Positions 55,791-64,000 of a stretch of 64,000 nt of DNA are shown here, piece after piece. Position numbers and translations under genes: made by a program. The stretch lies in contig VGXF01000004.1 in NCBI GenBank assembly GCA_016873435.1, positions 60,206-124,205 of the forward strand. Reading direction: 5' to 3'. This stretch comes from Nitrospira sp. GTDB taxonomy: Bacteria; Nitrospirota; Nitrospiria; Nitrospirales; Nitrospiraceae. Below the pieces are notes generated by a model. It was not told the origin of the DNA and searched no databases. It saw only the letters and a list, made by a program, of their open reading frames with translations. The first letter of the stretch is position 1. Each line of letters begins with the position of its first letter.

Positions 55791-57059
55791 TCACGGATAC
55801 AGCCCGCGGGCAAGATGCGCCTGCGCCACCTGATCGATGCCGCTCATCAGTGCCGCCATGCGCATCGTGGATTTCTTCTGCCTGGAAAAGTCCAGCGTGC
55901 GATGAAATGCGGCCGTGATAATCTCCTGCAGCCGCTCCTGGATGTCCGATTCCTTCCAAAAAAACCGCTGCACGTCCTGCACCCATTCGAAGTAGGACAC
56001 GATCACGCCACCTGAATTGGCCAGGATGTCCGGAATGATGAAAACGCCTCTGTCGATCAGGATCTCATCAGCGTCCAGCGTTGTCGGACCGTTGGCGCCC
56101 TCCACGAGAATTTTGCAGCGCACCTTGGGGGCATTCTTCTTCGTGATCTGCTCGGAGAGCGCAGCGGGCACCAGCACCGTACACTCAAGTTGCAGCAGCT
56201 CGTCGTTGGTGACCCAGTCGCCCATTTTGAGGTCGCGCAGCGACTGGCCCTGTTTGTAATGGGTCAGCAGTGTGGGCACGTTTAGTCCCTTCGCATTGTA
56301 CAGTCCGCCATTGACGTCGCTCACCGCCACCACCTTGGCGCCCGTCTCGTGCATGATGCGCGCCGTGTGCGAGCCGACATTGCCGAATCCCTGAATGGCG
56401 ACCGTAGATTTTGACGCCGTGAGCTTCAACTGTTTCATCGCCTCTAACGTCACATAGACGACGCCGCGGCCGGTAGCCTCCTCGCGACCCAGACTGCCCC
56501 CTATGGAAAGCGGCTTGCCGGTGACGACACCGGGCGAAGCATAGCCCACCTGAATGCTGTAGGTGTCCATGATCCAGGCCATAATCTGCGCATCGGTGCC
56601 GACGTCCGGGGCCGGCACATCCTTGTCCGGTCCGATGAAAGGCAGGATTGCCGCTGCGTAGCGGCGCGAAAGCCGCTGAAGTTCTGCGCGCGAAAGCTTT
56701 TTGGGATTCACCCGCACGCCACCCTTGGCGCCGCCGTAGGGAAGGCCCGCGAGTGCGCACTTCCACGTCATCCACATGGACAGAGCCGCCACTTCGCCCA
56801 GATTCACGTCCGGATGGAACCGGATGCCGCCCTTCGATGGTCCGCGCGACGAATCGTGAATGACACGATAGCCGGTATAGACCTCAACACGACCGTCGTC
56901 CATCTGCACTGGTACGCTGACGACCAGCGATTGCTCCGGCATCTTGAGCCGCTGCCGGAGATTGGGATCCAGGCCCATCAATTCCGCCGCCTGATCAAAC
57001 TGAGCGACCGCTAGACGGAAGGTGTGATTGTCCATCTCGTGAACGGGCGATCGTGCCAT
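55791..57059 (-). CDS. gdhA: Glu/Leu/Phe/Val family dehydrogenase, probable glutamate dehydrogenase
   Basis: Interconverts glutamate and 2-oxoglutarate plus ammonia with NAD(P). The 422-residue protein has the substrate lysine region MTWKCALAGLPYGGAKGG (about residues 97-114) and DKDVPAPDVGTDAQIMAWIM with the catalytic Asp. The Rossmann motif VAIQGFGNVGSHTARIMH lies near residues 214-231. Length fits the hexameric about 420-residue GDH. It overlaps the end of lipB by one base and is last of htrA-lipB-gdhA. Confidence 0.93.
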   Translation of the reverse strand: MARSPVHEMDNHTFRLAVAQFDQAAELMGLDPNLRQRLKMPEQSLVVSVPVQMDDGRVEVYTGYRVIHDSSRGPSKGGIRFHPDVNLGEVAALSMWMTWKCALAGLPYGGAKGGVRVNPKKLSRAELQRLSRRYAAAILPFIGPDKDVPAPDVGTDAQIMAWIMDTYSIQVGYASPGVVTGKPLSIGGSLGREEATGRGVVYVTLEAMKQLKLTASKSTVAIQGFGNVGSHTARIMHETGAKVVAVSDVNGGLYNAKGLNVPTLLTHYKQGQSLRDLKMGDWVTNDELLQLECTVLVPAALSEQITKKNAPKVRCKILVEGANGPTTLDADEILIDRGVFIIPDILANSGGVIVSYFEWVQDVQRFFWKESDIQERLQEIITAAFHRTLDFSRQKKSTMRMAALMSGIDQVAQAHLARGLYP

Positions 57060-57742
57060 CAGGTACCCTCCGTCCAGCTCACTCCGAAGACACGAGCGAA
57101 TTCATCCACAAAGCGTGTGTGCACGGCAGCGATGTCGAGCGGATGTCCGATAACTTTCTCCATCGATGTCACACGGCAGCCGGCAATGCCGCAGGGAATA
57201 ATCCGTTCGAATGGGGCCAGATCCATCGCAACATTGAGCGCAATCCCGTGCATGGTAATGCCGCGCTCGATCCGCACGCCCACGGCAGCGATCTTGGCCG
57301 GTGCGTTGTGACTGACCCAGACTCCGGGAAACTTGTCCAGACGGTTTCCTTCGATCCCCCACGTTGCCAGGGTGCCGATGAGCACCTCCTCGAGCTTGCG
57401 CACATAGGCCTTGGGACCGGCACAGAAGTTAGTCAGCTTCAGAATGGGATAGGCGACGAGTTGACCGGGGCCGTGGTAGGTGATCGAGCCGCCACGCTCG
57501 ACATGGTGAACGGGAACGCCGGTTGCACGCAGGGCGGCCTCACCACCCCAGTGTTCCTCGCGGCCCGATCGGCCGACGGTAAAAACCGGCCCGTGTTCGA
57601 GTAGGAGCAGCGTATCGGAACGCTGTCCCTTGCACCGCTCGTCCACGAATCGCTTCTGCAATGCCCGGGCCTTGTCATAGTCGAGGCGATCGTATCGAAC
57701 CAGCGCGGCAGCCCCGACAGTGTGCCGTTCCAGGACCTTCAT
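57059..57742 (-). CDS. lipB: Octanoyl-(acyl-carrier-protein)-protein octanoyltransferase
   Basis: Transfers octanoate from ACP to the lipoyl domains of oxo-acid dehydrogenases and GcvH, the first step of protein lipoylation. The 227-residue protein has LLLEHGPVFTVGRSG, RGGSITYHGPGQLVAYPIL (about residues 80-98) and the catalytic cysteine in PCGIAGCRVTSM (near residue 198). It overlaps the htrA end by four bases and gdhA by one. lipA is not in the window. Confidence 0.94.
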   Translation of the reverse strand: MKVLERHTVGAAALVRYDRLDYDKARALQKRFVDERCKGQRSDTLLLLEHGPVFTVGRSGREEHWGGEAALRATGVPVHHVERGGSITYHGPGQLVAYPILKLTNFCAGPKAYVRKLEEVLIGTLATWGIEGNRLDKFPGVWVSHNAPAKIAAVGVRIERGITMHGIALNVAMDLAPFERIIPCGIAGCRVTSMEKVIGHPLDIAAVHTRFVDEFARVFGVSWTEGT

Positions 57743-58776
57743 CGTGTCTCCGGCTGGGACGGCTGTCGCGGCAGCGCGATCGTGAAGGAGCCTTTTTTCC
57801 CAAACACCGTTAACTGCGCGGGATTGTTATCTCCCTGACGGAGATAGGCGTGCCAAAAGTCCCCCATGTTGTAGATCTCGAGGTTGTCCACGGCGGTGAT
57901 CACGTTGCCGCTCTGTATGCCAAGCCTGCTGATGAGCTTGGACGGATCGAGCTGAGCAGCGAGCACGCCGCGGTCGATGTCCAGATTGAAACTGGCCACG
58001 ACGCTGGGCGTCACGGTGATCGGAACAAATCCCAGTTCGGGCCGCAGCACCATGCCCCGCAGCAACATCGATTGAATGTACGGGTAGGCGGCATCGATGG
58101 AGATCGCGTAGCTGATGGACTGCGCCGACGGTGCCACCGCTGTGTTGATGCCGACGACGCGGCCGGACAGGTCCACCAGTGGCCCGCCGCTGTTGCCAGG
58201 GTTGATCGCCGCGTCAGTCTGGATCAGGTCGTAGAGCGTTTCGTTGTTGGGCGCGAGGATGGAGCGGTCCATGGCGCTCACCACACCGACCGTCACCGTC
58301 GAGCCACCCTTGAGCGCGAAGGGATTGCCGATGGCCACGACCTGCTCGCCGATTTGCAGGGATGACGACTCGCCCAGCGGCGCGGCGACGAGATCCGGAG
58401 CGGAAATCTTCACGACTGCCAGATCGAGCAGAAAATCGCGCGCCACCACGCGGCCCGGCGTGAGCCGTCCGGTCGAGAGACCGACGACCAGGCTTTTCAC
58501 GCCCTCGACCAGATGATTGTTCGTGAGAATGTAGCCCTTGCTGTCGATGATGAATCCGGACCCGGAACCGGTCGGGGAGCTGTGCGGCGCGGCATTGAGC
58601 GGCACGCCGCGCGTGAGAATGGTGACGACGGAGTGACGCACCGCCGTGACCACGGCGGGGACGGTCATGTCCTTCGGCTTGGCCGGCTGCGTGCCGTTCT
58701 GAGCGTGCCCCCCCGCTGTCGGGATAACCGTCAGCGCCAGAAACAGCAGCAGCCTGATGGATTGACTGGGCCGCAT
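57739..58776 (-). CDS. HtrA/DegP-type serine protease with PDZ domain
   Basis: Periplasmic quality-control protease. The 345-residue protein has a signal peptide (LLLFLALTVIPTAGGHAQ). The trypsin-like domain has the triad His in TNNHLVEGVKS, Asp in DFLLDLAVVKI and Ser in NPGNSGGPLVD (about residue 197). A single C-terminal PDZ domain (about 235-330, LGIQSGNVITAVDNLEIYNM) follows. One PDZ fits the DegS or small HtrA layout. It starts the htrA-lipB-gdhA unit downstream of the sigma-factor terminator. Confidence 0.87.
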   Translation of the reverse strand: MRPSQSIRLLLFLALTVIPTAGGHAQNGTQPAKPKDMTVPAVVTAVRHSVVTILTRGVPLNAAPHSSPTGSGSGFIIDSKGYILTNNHLVEGVKSLVVGLSTGRLTPGRVVARDFLLDLAVVKISAPDLVAAPLGESSSLQIGEQVVAIGNPFALKGGSTVTVGVVSAMDRSILAPNNETLYDLIQTDAAINPGNSGGPLVDLSGRVVGINTAVAPSAQSISYAISIDAAYPYIQSMLLRGMVLRPELGFVPITVTPSVVASFNLDIDRGVLAAQLDPSKLISRLGIQSGNVITAVDNLEIYNMGDFWHAYLRQGDNNPAQLTVFGKKGSFTIALPRQPSQPETR

Positions 58777-58846
58777 ATGTCTGCCTTTCGACGCGGCATT
58801 GTCGCATAATCAACGGGCCGTCGGAAGAGCTTTGCAACCCCAAACG

Positions 58847-58872
58847 AAAAGGGCGGGGCTTTCGCCCCGCCC
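58847..58872 (-). terminator. Intrinsic terminator after the sigma-factor gene
   Basis: GGGCGGGGC and GCCCCGCCC (58851-58872) form a perfect 9-base stem around TTTC, followed on the minus strand by TTTT (58850-58847). It ends the sigma-factor transcript and separates it from htrA. Confidence 0.85.
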
Positions 58873-58898
58873 TCTCCAGTTCGCTTCCGGTCCGCCGC

Positions 58899-60125
58899 TT
58901 ACTTGATTGCGGCAAACATGTCCCGGATCTCCGGCGCTTTCAGTTTCTTGAGCGCCTTGGCCTCGATCTGCCGGATCCGCTCGCGCGTCACCGACAGCTG
59001 CTGCCCGACCTGCTCGAGCGTGAACGGCTCATCCTGCCCAATGCCGAACCGCATCCTCATAACCGTCTGCTCGCGCGGCGTCAGCGTCGACAGGATCCGG
59101 TCAATCTCGCGAACCTGCTCGATCCGGTTCGTATACGAGTCCGGTAACAGCGCCTCACCGTCCGCGATCAGATCGCCCAGTTGCGTGTCGCCATCGCCCA
59201 CCGGATTGTCCAGCGACACCGGCTCCTGAAACGGTTGCACCGTTTCCTGGATTTTCGCTGGGCTTTGGTGCAACGCCTGGCTGAGCTCCTCGAGCCGGGG
59301 CTGACGGCCCAGCTTCTGCACCAGCCGGCGCGTCGTACGCTGAATCTTGTTTGACGCCTCGGTCAGATGCACGGGCAGCCGGATCGTCCGCGACTGATCG
59401 GCCAGCGCCCGTGTGATGCCCTGCCGGATCCACCAGGTCGCGTAGGTGCTAAACTTGAAGCCCTTGCGGTACTGGAATCGCTCGGTGGCCTTCATCAGGC
59501 CGATGTTGCCTTCCTGCACGAGATCCAGCAAGCCCAGCCCGCGGCCGTTGTAGTGCTTGGCGATGTCCACGACTAGGCGCAGGTTGAAGCGTACCATCTC
59601 GTCCTTGGCGCACTCGAACGCTACTCGCGCTTCGCGGATTTGCCGGCGACATCGGCTCAATCGCTTCACCCGCTGCTCAGCCACCTTGCCCGGCCCGCGC
59701 GCGGCCTGCAGCACACCCAGCAACGCCACCTCGGCCCGGTCGAGCGCCGTGGCGGACAACCCGCTCAACCCGCGCACCTGATGCAACTCGTGCAGCGCCT
59801 CGCGCAACGCGTCCGTCTTGCGCATGGCCGCGCCGACGGTCGTGACTTCCTTCAGCGCGATCAGAATCGCCCGGTTGCTCACGTCAATGCGCTTGGCCAG
59901 CGCCACTTCCTGCTCGCGCGTCAGCAGCGTCCGTTCGCCGAACGAACGAAAATAAATGGATTCCAGTTCAAAGGGACCCCCCGCCGCCCGGGCAGGTGAC
60001 TCCGTGGACTCACTCTTTGTTTCCGATTCGGCCTCGCCCCGCTCAATTCGCTCGAGCACGTCGCCTGCTTCCTGCTCGTCCTGTTCCACCATCAACTCCG
60101 TGTCTTCGCCCAGGTCTTTCTTCAT
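58899..60125 (-). CDS. Sigma-70 family RNA polymerase sigma factor (RpoD/RpoS type)
   Basis: A 408-residue sigma factor with an acidic N-terminal tail. Region 1.2 is SIYFRSFGERTLLTREQEVA. Region 2 has VQEGNIGLMKATERFQYRKG followed by FSTYATWWIRQGITRALADQ, the core-binding and -10 reading parts. A region 3 and region 4.2 (TRERIRQIEAKALKKLKAPE) follow. It lacks the long region 1.1 and non-conserved insert of most primary factors, so it may be a group 2 (RpoS-like) factor, though a short primary factor is not excluded. Convergent with the htrA unit only through its terminator; divergent from trmI. Confidence 0.88.
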   Translation of the reverse strand: MKKDLGEDTELMVEQDEQEAGDVLERIERGEAESETKSESTESPARAAGGPFELESIYFRSFGERTLLTREQEVALAKRIDVSNRAILIALKEVTTVGAAMRKTDALREALHELHQVRGLSGLSATALDRAEVALLGVLQAARGPGKVAEQRVKRLSRCRRQIREARVAFECAKDEMVRFNLRLVVDIAKHYNGRGLGLLDLVQEGNIGLMKATERFQYRKGFKFSTYATWWIRQGITRALADQSRTIRLPVHLTEASNKIQRTTRRLVQKLGRQPRLEELSQALHQSPAKIQETVQPFQEPVSLDNPVGDGDTQLGDLIADGEALLPDSYTNRIEQVREIDRILSTLTPREQTVMRMRFGIGQDEPFTLEQVGQQLSVTRERIRQIEAKALKKLKAPEIRDMFAAIK

Positions 60126-60398
60126 CCCCGCACCTCCGTCCTCAGGTTTGTGGTGAGATCCACTCCGCCGATTTTCGCCTTCATACAGCGTTAGAACCCT
60201 GTCCGACCTGAAAGATACGAGCCTCTCGGATAAAAAAGTCTATTTTTACAACGGTTTGTGGGTACCTCATTGTGTGTCCAGGACATCTACGAATCAGCCG
60301 GTTTATTTGCCTGTCTGAGAGCAGAGACTTAAGTCGAAGAGCCAAAAAATCAAGTGGGGGGTGCTGGTTTTTGTGCTCTTTTGTGCGCGGCCGTCAAG

Positions 60399-60427
60399 TT
60401 GCAAAGCAGGGAGGAGACCCCTAGAAT
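60399..60427 (+). promoter_or_regulatory. Promoter of trmI, possibly leaderless
   Basis: TTGCAA (60399-60404), 17 bases, TAGAAT (60422-60427). The trmI ATG is at 60436, so transcription would begin within a few bases of the start codon. The 310-base gap (60126-60435) that holds it also includes the sigma-factor upstream region with AT-rich sequence around 60230-60246; I could not define a clear promoter for the sigma factor. Confidence 0.5.
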
Positions 60428-60435
60428 GGGCCGCC

Positions 60436-61302
60436 ATGAGTCATTTGCAGAACGGCGAACGCATCCATCTGGTTGACAAAAAGGGGCGGCAGTACGCCCT
60501 GACGCTAAAGGCCGGCGAAACTTTTCAATTGAGCGGCCACACCATCGCCCACGACGAGCTGATCGGCAAGGCCGACGGCTCGCTCGTCACGCTCTCGCGA
60601 GGCAAGCGCATGTTGGCGCTCCGGCCCACACTGAGCGAATACGTCCTGAAAATGCCGCGCGGCGCCCAGGTGATCTACCCGAAAGATCTGGCGATGATCA
60701 CGATCTGGGCCGATATCTATCCGGGGGCCCGCGTCTTTGAGGCGGGTACCGGCTCCGGCGCCCTGACGATGGCACTGCTGCGGGCCGTCGGCGAGCGGGG
60801 TGCGGTCGTGAGCTACGAGGCCCGCGAGGATTTCTCCCGCACGGCAATGACGAACATCGAACGCTATCTGGGCCCTGTGCCGAATCTGACGGTGCGAAGA
60901 CGCGACGTCTACGAGGGTATTGACGCCAGCGACGGTCCCTTCGACCGACTCGTGCTGGATCTGCCAGAACCCTGGCGCGTCGTTCCGCATGCGGTCACCG
61001 CGCTTCGGTCGGGAGGGTTGTATCTCAGCTACGTGCCGACAGTGCCGCAGATCATGCAGACGGTCGAGGCGCTGGAGCGCGCGGCGGTCTTCGGCCCGAT
61101 CCAGACCTTCGAGACGCTGTTGCGCACCTGGAACGTGCAAGGGCGCAGTGTGCGGCCAGACCACCGGATGGTGGCGCATTCCGGCTTTCTCACCGTGGCG
61201 CGGAAGGTTGAGCCGGGCCTCTGGCAGCATGGGGAGGCCGGCGTGATCCCCATGACAGAGGACGAGGAGCAGCACCGGCAGCCAGAGGAACTGGAGCCAT
61301 GA
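60436..61302 (+). CDS. trmI: tRNA (adenine-58-N1)-methyltransferase
   Basis: Methylates N1 of adenosine 58 in the T loop of tRNA. ATG 60436 gives 288 residues; a start at 60361 adds an unlikely tail crossing the promoter. The N-terminal domain ends around TLSEYVLKMPRGAQVIYPKD. The SAM site is VFEAGTGSGALTMALLRAVG (about residues 95-114), and DRLVLDLPEPWRVVPHA carries the conserved catalytic Asp. TrmI is typical of archaea, actinobacteria and thermophiles and less common in other bacteria. The SDR gene overlaps its stop by four bases. Confidence 0.9.
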   Translation: MSHLQNGERIHLVDKKGRQYALTLKAGETFQLSGHTIAHDELIGKADGSLVTLSRGKRMLALRPTLSEYVLKMPRGAQVIYPKDLAMITIWADIYPGARVFEAGTGSGALTMALLRAVGERGAVVSYEAREDFSRTAMTNIERYLGPVPNLTVRRRDVYEGIDASDGPFDRLVLDLPEPWRVVPHAVTALRSGGLYLSYVPTVPQIMQTVEALERAAVFGPIQTFETLLRTWNVQGRSVRPDHRMVAHSGFLTVARKVEPGLWQHGEAGVIPMTEDEEQHRQPEELEP

Positions 61303-62054
61303 GCCGCCTTAAGGGAAAAGTCGCGCTGATCACCGGCGGCGGTACCGGCATCGGGGCGGCCTGCGCCAGGGAGTTTGCGCGGGAAGGCGCGGCTGTCGTC
61401 GTGACGGGACGCCGCAAAGACGTACTGGAAACAATCGTGAGGGAAATCGAGCACGCCAAGGGCCGCGCGCTGGCCGTGGCCGGCTCTGTCACCGACGAGA
61501 CCCACGCGCAAAATGCCGTTGCCCAAGCCGTGCTTGCGTTCGGTACCTTGAACGTGCTGGTCAACAACGCCGGCATCCTCACCTTCGGCAAACCGCTGCA
61601 CGAAACGGACGAGGCGACGTGGAACGAAATGATGAGCGTAAACCTCACCGGCTCCTACCGCATGACCAAGGCGGCCGTGCCGGCGATGCTCAAGGCGGGT
61701 AGCGGCTCGATCATCAACGTGTCGTCCGTTGCCTCGCTGGTCGGTCTTCCCATGCTGGCCGCCTACAGCGCGACAAAAGGCGGCCTGGATACGCTGACGC
61801 GCTGCGTGGCCATCGACTACGCGCCGCAGAAGATTCGCTGCAATTCGGTTTGTCCGGGCCTGGTGAACACACCGATGGCTTCGGACTTGATCGAGAACAA
61901 GGACGCGCTGGCGCAGATCATGACCGCCTATCCGCTCGGCCGTCCGGGCACGTCGGCCGAAATCGCGAAGCTGATTCTGTATCTGGCCTCCGACGAATCG
62001 TCGTGGATGACGGGAGCGGTGATTCCGATAGACGGCGGAATGACGGCTCATTGA
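61299..62054 (+). CDS. SDR family oxidoreductase
   Basis: NAD(P)-dependent short-chain dehydrogenase, 251 residues. The cofactor motif GGGTGIGAACAREFA (about residues 12-26), NNAGILTFG, the catalytic Ser in IINVSSVASL, and YSATKGGLDTLTR with Tyr and Lys are all intact. It is of the 3-oxoacyl-ACP reductase/glucose dehydrogenase-like group. Substrate unknown; overlap with trmI suggests only shared transcription. Confidence 0.85.
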   Translation: MSRLKGKVALITGGGTGIGAACAREFAREGAAVVVTGRRKDVLETIVREIEHAKGRALAVAGSVTDETHAQNAVAQAVLAFGTLNVLVNNAGILTFGKPLHETDEATWNEMMSVNLTGSYRMTKAAVPAMLKAGSGSIINVSSVASLVGLPMLAAYSATKGGLDTLTRCVAIDYAPQKIRCNSVCPGLVNTPMASDLIENKDALAQIMTAYPLGRPGTSAEIAKLILYLASDESSWMTGAVIPIDGGMTAH

Positions 62055-62107
62055 CAACGGTGAAGTCTGAACGTCGAATGATGAATGCAATCCTGGAAAG
62101 ATCGACC

Positions 62108-62413
62108 ATGGCGCATTTGCGATACGGATTCCTTCTGCTTCTCACGATGGCGACGTGCATTGGTGTTGTCAGTATGCCGGCGATTGCCCAGACCCCTGTC
62201 GCGTTTCCCGGCACCGTCCTCAAAGTGGACGCGGCCGCCGGCAAGCTGGCCGTAAAAAAAGACGGCACCCGCTTTACCTTTGTCATCGACGGCAAGACCC
62301 GATTTGAGGGCGGCGCAAAGAGCCTTACGGATGTAAAGGCCGGTGACGCCGTCACCGTCACCTATCTCTTGATGGGCAACCAGTACGTCGCGCAAAATAT
62401 CGCCAAGAAATAA
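62108..62413 (+). CDS. Small exported beta-rich protein
   Basis: A 101-residue product from ATG 62108 (RBS GGAAAG); in-frame ATGs at 62078 and 62081 also exist. The signal peptide is YGFLLLLTMATCIGVVSMPA with cleavage after AIA-Q. The mature part, GTVLKVDAAAGKLAVKKDGT, DGKTRFEGG and GDAVTVTYLLMGNQYVAQNI, looks like a small OB-like or DUF5666-type beta domain. Function unknown. It ends two bases before aroE. Confidence 0.65.
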   Translation: MAHLRYGFLLLLTMATCIGVVSMPAIAQTPVAFPGTVLKVDAAAGKLAVKKDGTRFTFVIDGKTRFEGGAKSLTDVKAGDAVTVTYLLMGNQYVAQNIAKK

Positions 62414-62415
62414 GC

Positions 62416-63270
62416 ATGGAAATCAACGCGCACACGCAGTTGTGCGGGCTGCTCGGCAACCCAATCGAGCATTCCCTCTCCCCGGCCATCCACAACGCCG
62501 CCTTCGAGCAGCTCGGCCTGAACTTCGTTTACCTCGCGTTTAAGGTCGAGGATCTGCCCGGGGCGATCAAGGGCCTCCGCGCCCTTGGCAATCTGCGCGG
62601 CTTCAGCGTGACCATCCCGCACAAGGTGGCCATCATTCCGCTTCTTGATGAAGTCGAGCAGACAGCCCGAAACATTGGGGCAGTGAACACCATTGTCATC
62701 GAGAACGGCAAGCTGATCGGCTCCAACACCGACGCCTCCGGCGCGCGGCGCGCGCTGACCGAGGCGGGCACCGCCCTCAAAGGTGAGAAGGTGCTCCTGC
62801 TCGGCTCCGGTGGGGCAGCGCGCGCCATCGCCTTCGCGCTGGCGAACGGCACGGGCCTGGGCGGCCTCACGCTCCTTGGCATTGACGACAAAGAACGGCA
62901 GGCCCTGGCAAAGGACCTCACGGCCAAGACGTCACTGCAGGTCACGGACGGCGTGATCACCGACAACGCATTACGCCACGCCATTGACGAATCGAAAGTG
63001 CTGCTCCATTGTACGCCGCTCGGCATGCATCCCAACGTGCATCAAAGCGCCGTGCCGGCCGCGCTGCTGAAGCCCCATCTCACCGTAATGGACATCGTCT
63101 ACAACCCGCTCGACACCAAGCTGCTCACGGACGCCAGAATGGCTGGCTGCAAGACGATCCGCGGCATCGAAATGTTCCTCAACCAGGCCATCGGGCAGTT
63201 CGAGCTCTGGACAAAACAGAACGCGCCGGCTGATGTCATGCGGAAAGTCCTCGAATCCCGCTTCTCATGA
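62416..63270 (+). CDS. aroE: Shikimate dehydrogenase
   Basis: Reduces 3-dehydroshikimate to shikimate with NADPH. The 284-residue protein begins LCGLLGNPIEHSLSPAIHNA with the shikimate-binding SLS and has GFSVTIPHKVAIIPLLDE with the catalytic Lys (about residues 61-78). GAVNTIV and the nucleotide loop LLLGSGGAARAIAFAL follow. All motifs are intact. It overlaps aroK by four bases. With the aroF-aroA operon at 42-45 kb this brings five shikimate-branch enzymes into the window. Confidence 0.95.
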   Translation: MEINAHTQLCGLLGNPIEHSLSPAIHNAAFEQLGLNFVYLAFKVEDLPGAIKGLRALGNLRGFSVTIPHKVAIIPLLDEVEQTARNIGAVNTIVIENGKLIGSNTDASGARRALTEAGTALKGEKVLLLGSGGAARAIAFALANGTGLGGLTLLGIDDKERQALAKDLTAKTSLQVTDGVITDNALRHAIDESKVLLHCTPLGMHPNVHQSAVPAALLKPHLTVMDIVYNPLDTKLLTDARMAGCKTIRGIEMFLNQAIGQFELWTKQNAPADVMRKVLESRFS

Positions 63271-63782
63271 ACATCGTGTTGATTGGTTACAGGGGGGTCG
63301 GCAAGAGCAGTGTCGGCAAGCTGCTCGCCGTACGGTCCGGCCGCACGCTCATTTCCACCGATGCCGAAGTCGTGCGGCGAGCCGGTCAGTCCATTCCGGA
63401 CATTGTCAAGCAGCACGGCTGGGATCATTTTCGTGACCTCGAATCGGAGGTCTGCCGCGAACTCGCCGGCAGGGATCAGCTCATCATCGACACGGGCGGC
63501 GGGGCGATCTTGCGACAGGAGAATACTGACCGCTTCAAATCCAACGGCATGCTCTTCTGGCTGACGGCCGAGGTCGCCACCATCGTCCGCCGCATCGGCG
63601 GGGATACACAGCGGCCATCGCTCACTGGCACCAAGTCCTTCGTAGAGGAAATCGAGGACGTCCTCCGTGAACGGACACCCAAGTACAAGGCCGCCTCCGA
63701 TCAGACCATCGCCACCGACCACAAGAGCGTCGCGGAAATCGCGGATGTGATCATGCAGACCATCTCGCAGACCAGGTGCTGA
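63267..63782 (+). CDS. aroK: Shikimate kinase
   Basis: Phosphorylates shikimate at C3 with ATP. The 171-residue protein has the P-loop IGYRGVGKSSVGKLLA (about residues 5-20), STDAEVVRRAGQSIPDIV with the magnesium/shikimate Asp, FRDLESEV and DTGGGAILR for shikimate binding, and a lid RPSLTG. Normal size. Its start overlaps aroE and tRNA-Arg follows by 15 bases. Confidence 0.94.
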   Translation: MNIVLIGYRGVGKSSVGKLLAVRSGRTLISTDAEVVRRAGQSIPDIVKQHGWDHFRDLESEVCRELAGRDQLIIDTGGGAILRQENTDRFKSNGMLFWLTAEVATIVRRIGGDTQRPSLTGTKSFVEEIEDVLRERTPKYKAASDQTIATDHKSVAEIADVIMQTISQTRC

Positions 63783-63797
63783 TCGGTTGCTCGTCGT

Positions 63798-63873
63798 GCG
63801 CCCGTAGCTCAATGGATAGAGCATCGGACTTCGGATCCGAGGGTTGGGGGTTCAAGTCCCTCCGGGCGCACCA
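63798..63873 (+). tRNA. tRNA-Arg (anticodon TCG)
   Basis: Cloverleaf with GCGCCCG/CGGGCGC acceptor stem, D arm GTAGCTCAATGGATAGAGC, anticodon stem TCGGA/TCCGA around CTTCGGA (anticodon TCG), T arm GGTTCAAGTCC, discriminator A and encoded CCA (63871-63873). It reads CGN Arg codons. Confidence 0.95.
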
Positions 63874-63901
63874 CTAAAGAACCGCCGCCGCGGTCGATCG
63901 C

Positions 63902-64000
63902 TTACGGATTGAACCGCATGCCGAAAAGAACCGACACGCTGGTGGTGTCGCGTTGCAGCGAGGGGGACATGTTAATGTCATGCATGTTCAGCATGACCGT
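63902..64000 (-). CDS. C-terminal end of a probable outer-membrane beta-barrel protein (partial)
   Basis: On the minus strand an open frame enters from the window edge and stops at TAA 63904-63902. The last 32 residues end LQRDTTSVSVLFGMRFNP, an amphipathic final strand of the kind that ends outer-membrane barrels, though the usual terminal Phe is followed here by Asn-Pro. The rest of the gene lies outside the window, so the family is not known. Confidence 0.55.
   Translation of the reverse strand, partial: TVMLNMHDINMSPSLQRDTTSVSVLFGMRFNP

Noticed and set aside
60346..60420. Start of trmI at 60361
   Set aside because: It would place the promoter inside the gene and add a cysteine-rich tail unlike the family.

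Overview
The window is 64 kb of GC-rich, densely coding bacterial chromosome, nearly all housekeeping and biosynthetic genes. I see no phage, transposase, plasmid or CRISPR genes. The best guess for the source is Nitrospirota (Nitrospira-like). This rests on overall gene content and order, on an intergenic repeat at 50989-51229 whose wording resembles repeats I recall from Nitrospira, and on PCP_red-domain proteins. It is inference: there is no rRNA or nitrification gene here to prove it.

Layout. 0.3-9.6 kb: bactofilin, mnmA, a complete F1-ATPase operon (delta, alpha, gamma, beta, epsilon) with no Fo genes, a methyltransferase and rluD. 9.6-16 kb: small zinc-ribbon and GNAT genes, a zinc/manganese ABC transporter (znuACB, minus strand), anmK, a DUF2726 gene and a beta-helix gene. 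15.8-25.7 kb is a translation block: initiator tRNA-fMet opposite fmt, then fmt-rsmB-rpe-pheS-pheT on the plus strand, converging on thrS-infC-rpmI-rplT on the minus strand, headed by tRNA-Val. The phenylalanyl-tRNA synthetase is of archaeal type and lies beside rplT, where many bacteria carry their own pheST. 25.8-34.3 kb is an assimilatory sulfate-reduction operon: Rrf2 regulator, a fused sulfite reductase-TusA protein, APS reductase, a TrpD-like protein, cysD and cysN with an APS-kinase-like tail. An orphan Fis-type regulator is divergent from it. 34.3-40 kb: mrp, a zinc-ribbon/PCP_red protein, a membrane protein, yebC, ruvA and ruvB (no ruvC). 40-51 kb is one long plus-strand run: pheA-hisC-aroF-tyrA-aroA-cmk-plsC-rpsA-sppA-HU/IHF, then a protein made of four PCP_red-like repeats. 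51-64 kb: small hypotheticals, an FG-GAP lipoprotein, a D,D-carboxypeptidase, the htrA-lipB-gdh operon, a sigma-70 factor, trmI, an SDR, aroE-aroK and tRNA-Arg.

The genes join up functionally. The 40-46 kb operon plus aroE/aroK cover much of the shikimate, Phe and Tyr pathways. The cys operon takes sulfate through APS and sulfite to sulfide without PAPS, because the CysH is an APS-reductase type. The 16-25 kb block supplies initiator tRNA, its formylase, two aminoacyl-tRNA synthetases, IF3 and two ribosomal proteins.

The observations most worth following up are: the archaeal-type PheRS in a bacterial locus; an intrinsic terminator that ends ten bases before the thrS start codon and so must act as an attenuator; the likely AUC start of infC; the sulfite reductase with two intact cysteine sets plus helical and TusA domains; the TrpD-like protein inside the cys operon; the tandem PCP_red proteins; and structured AT-rich intergenic repeats.
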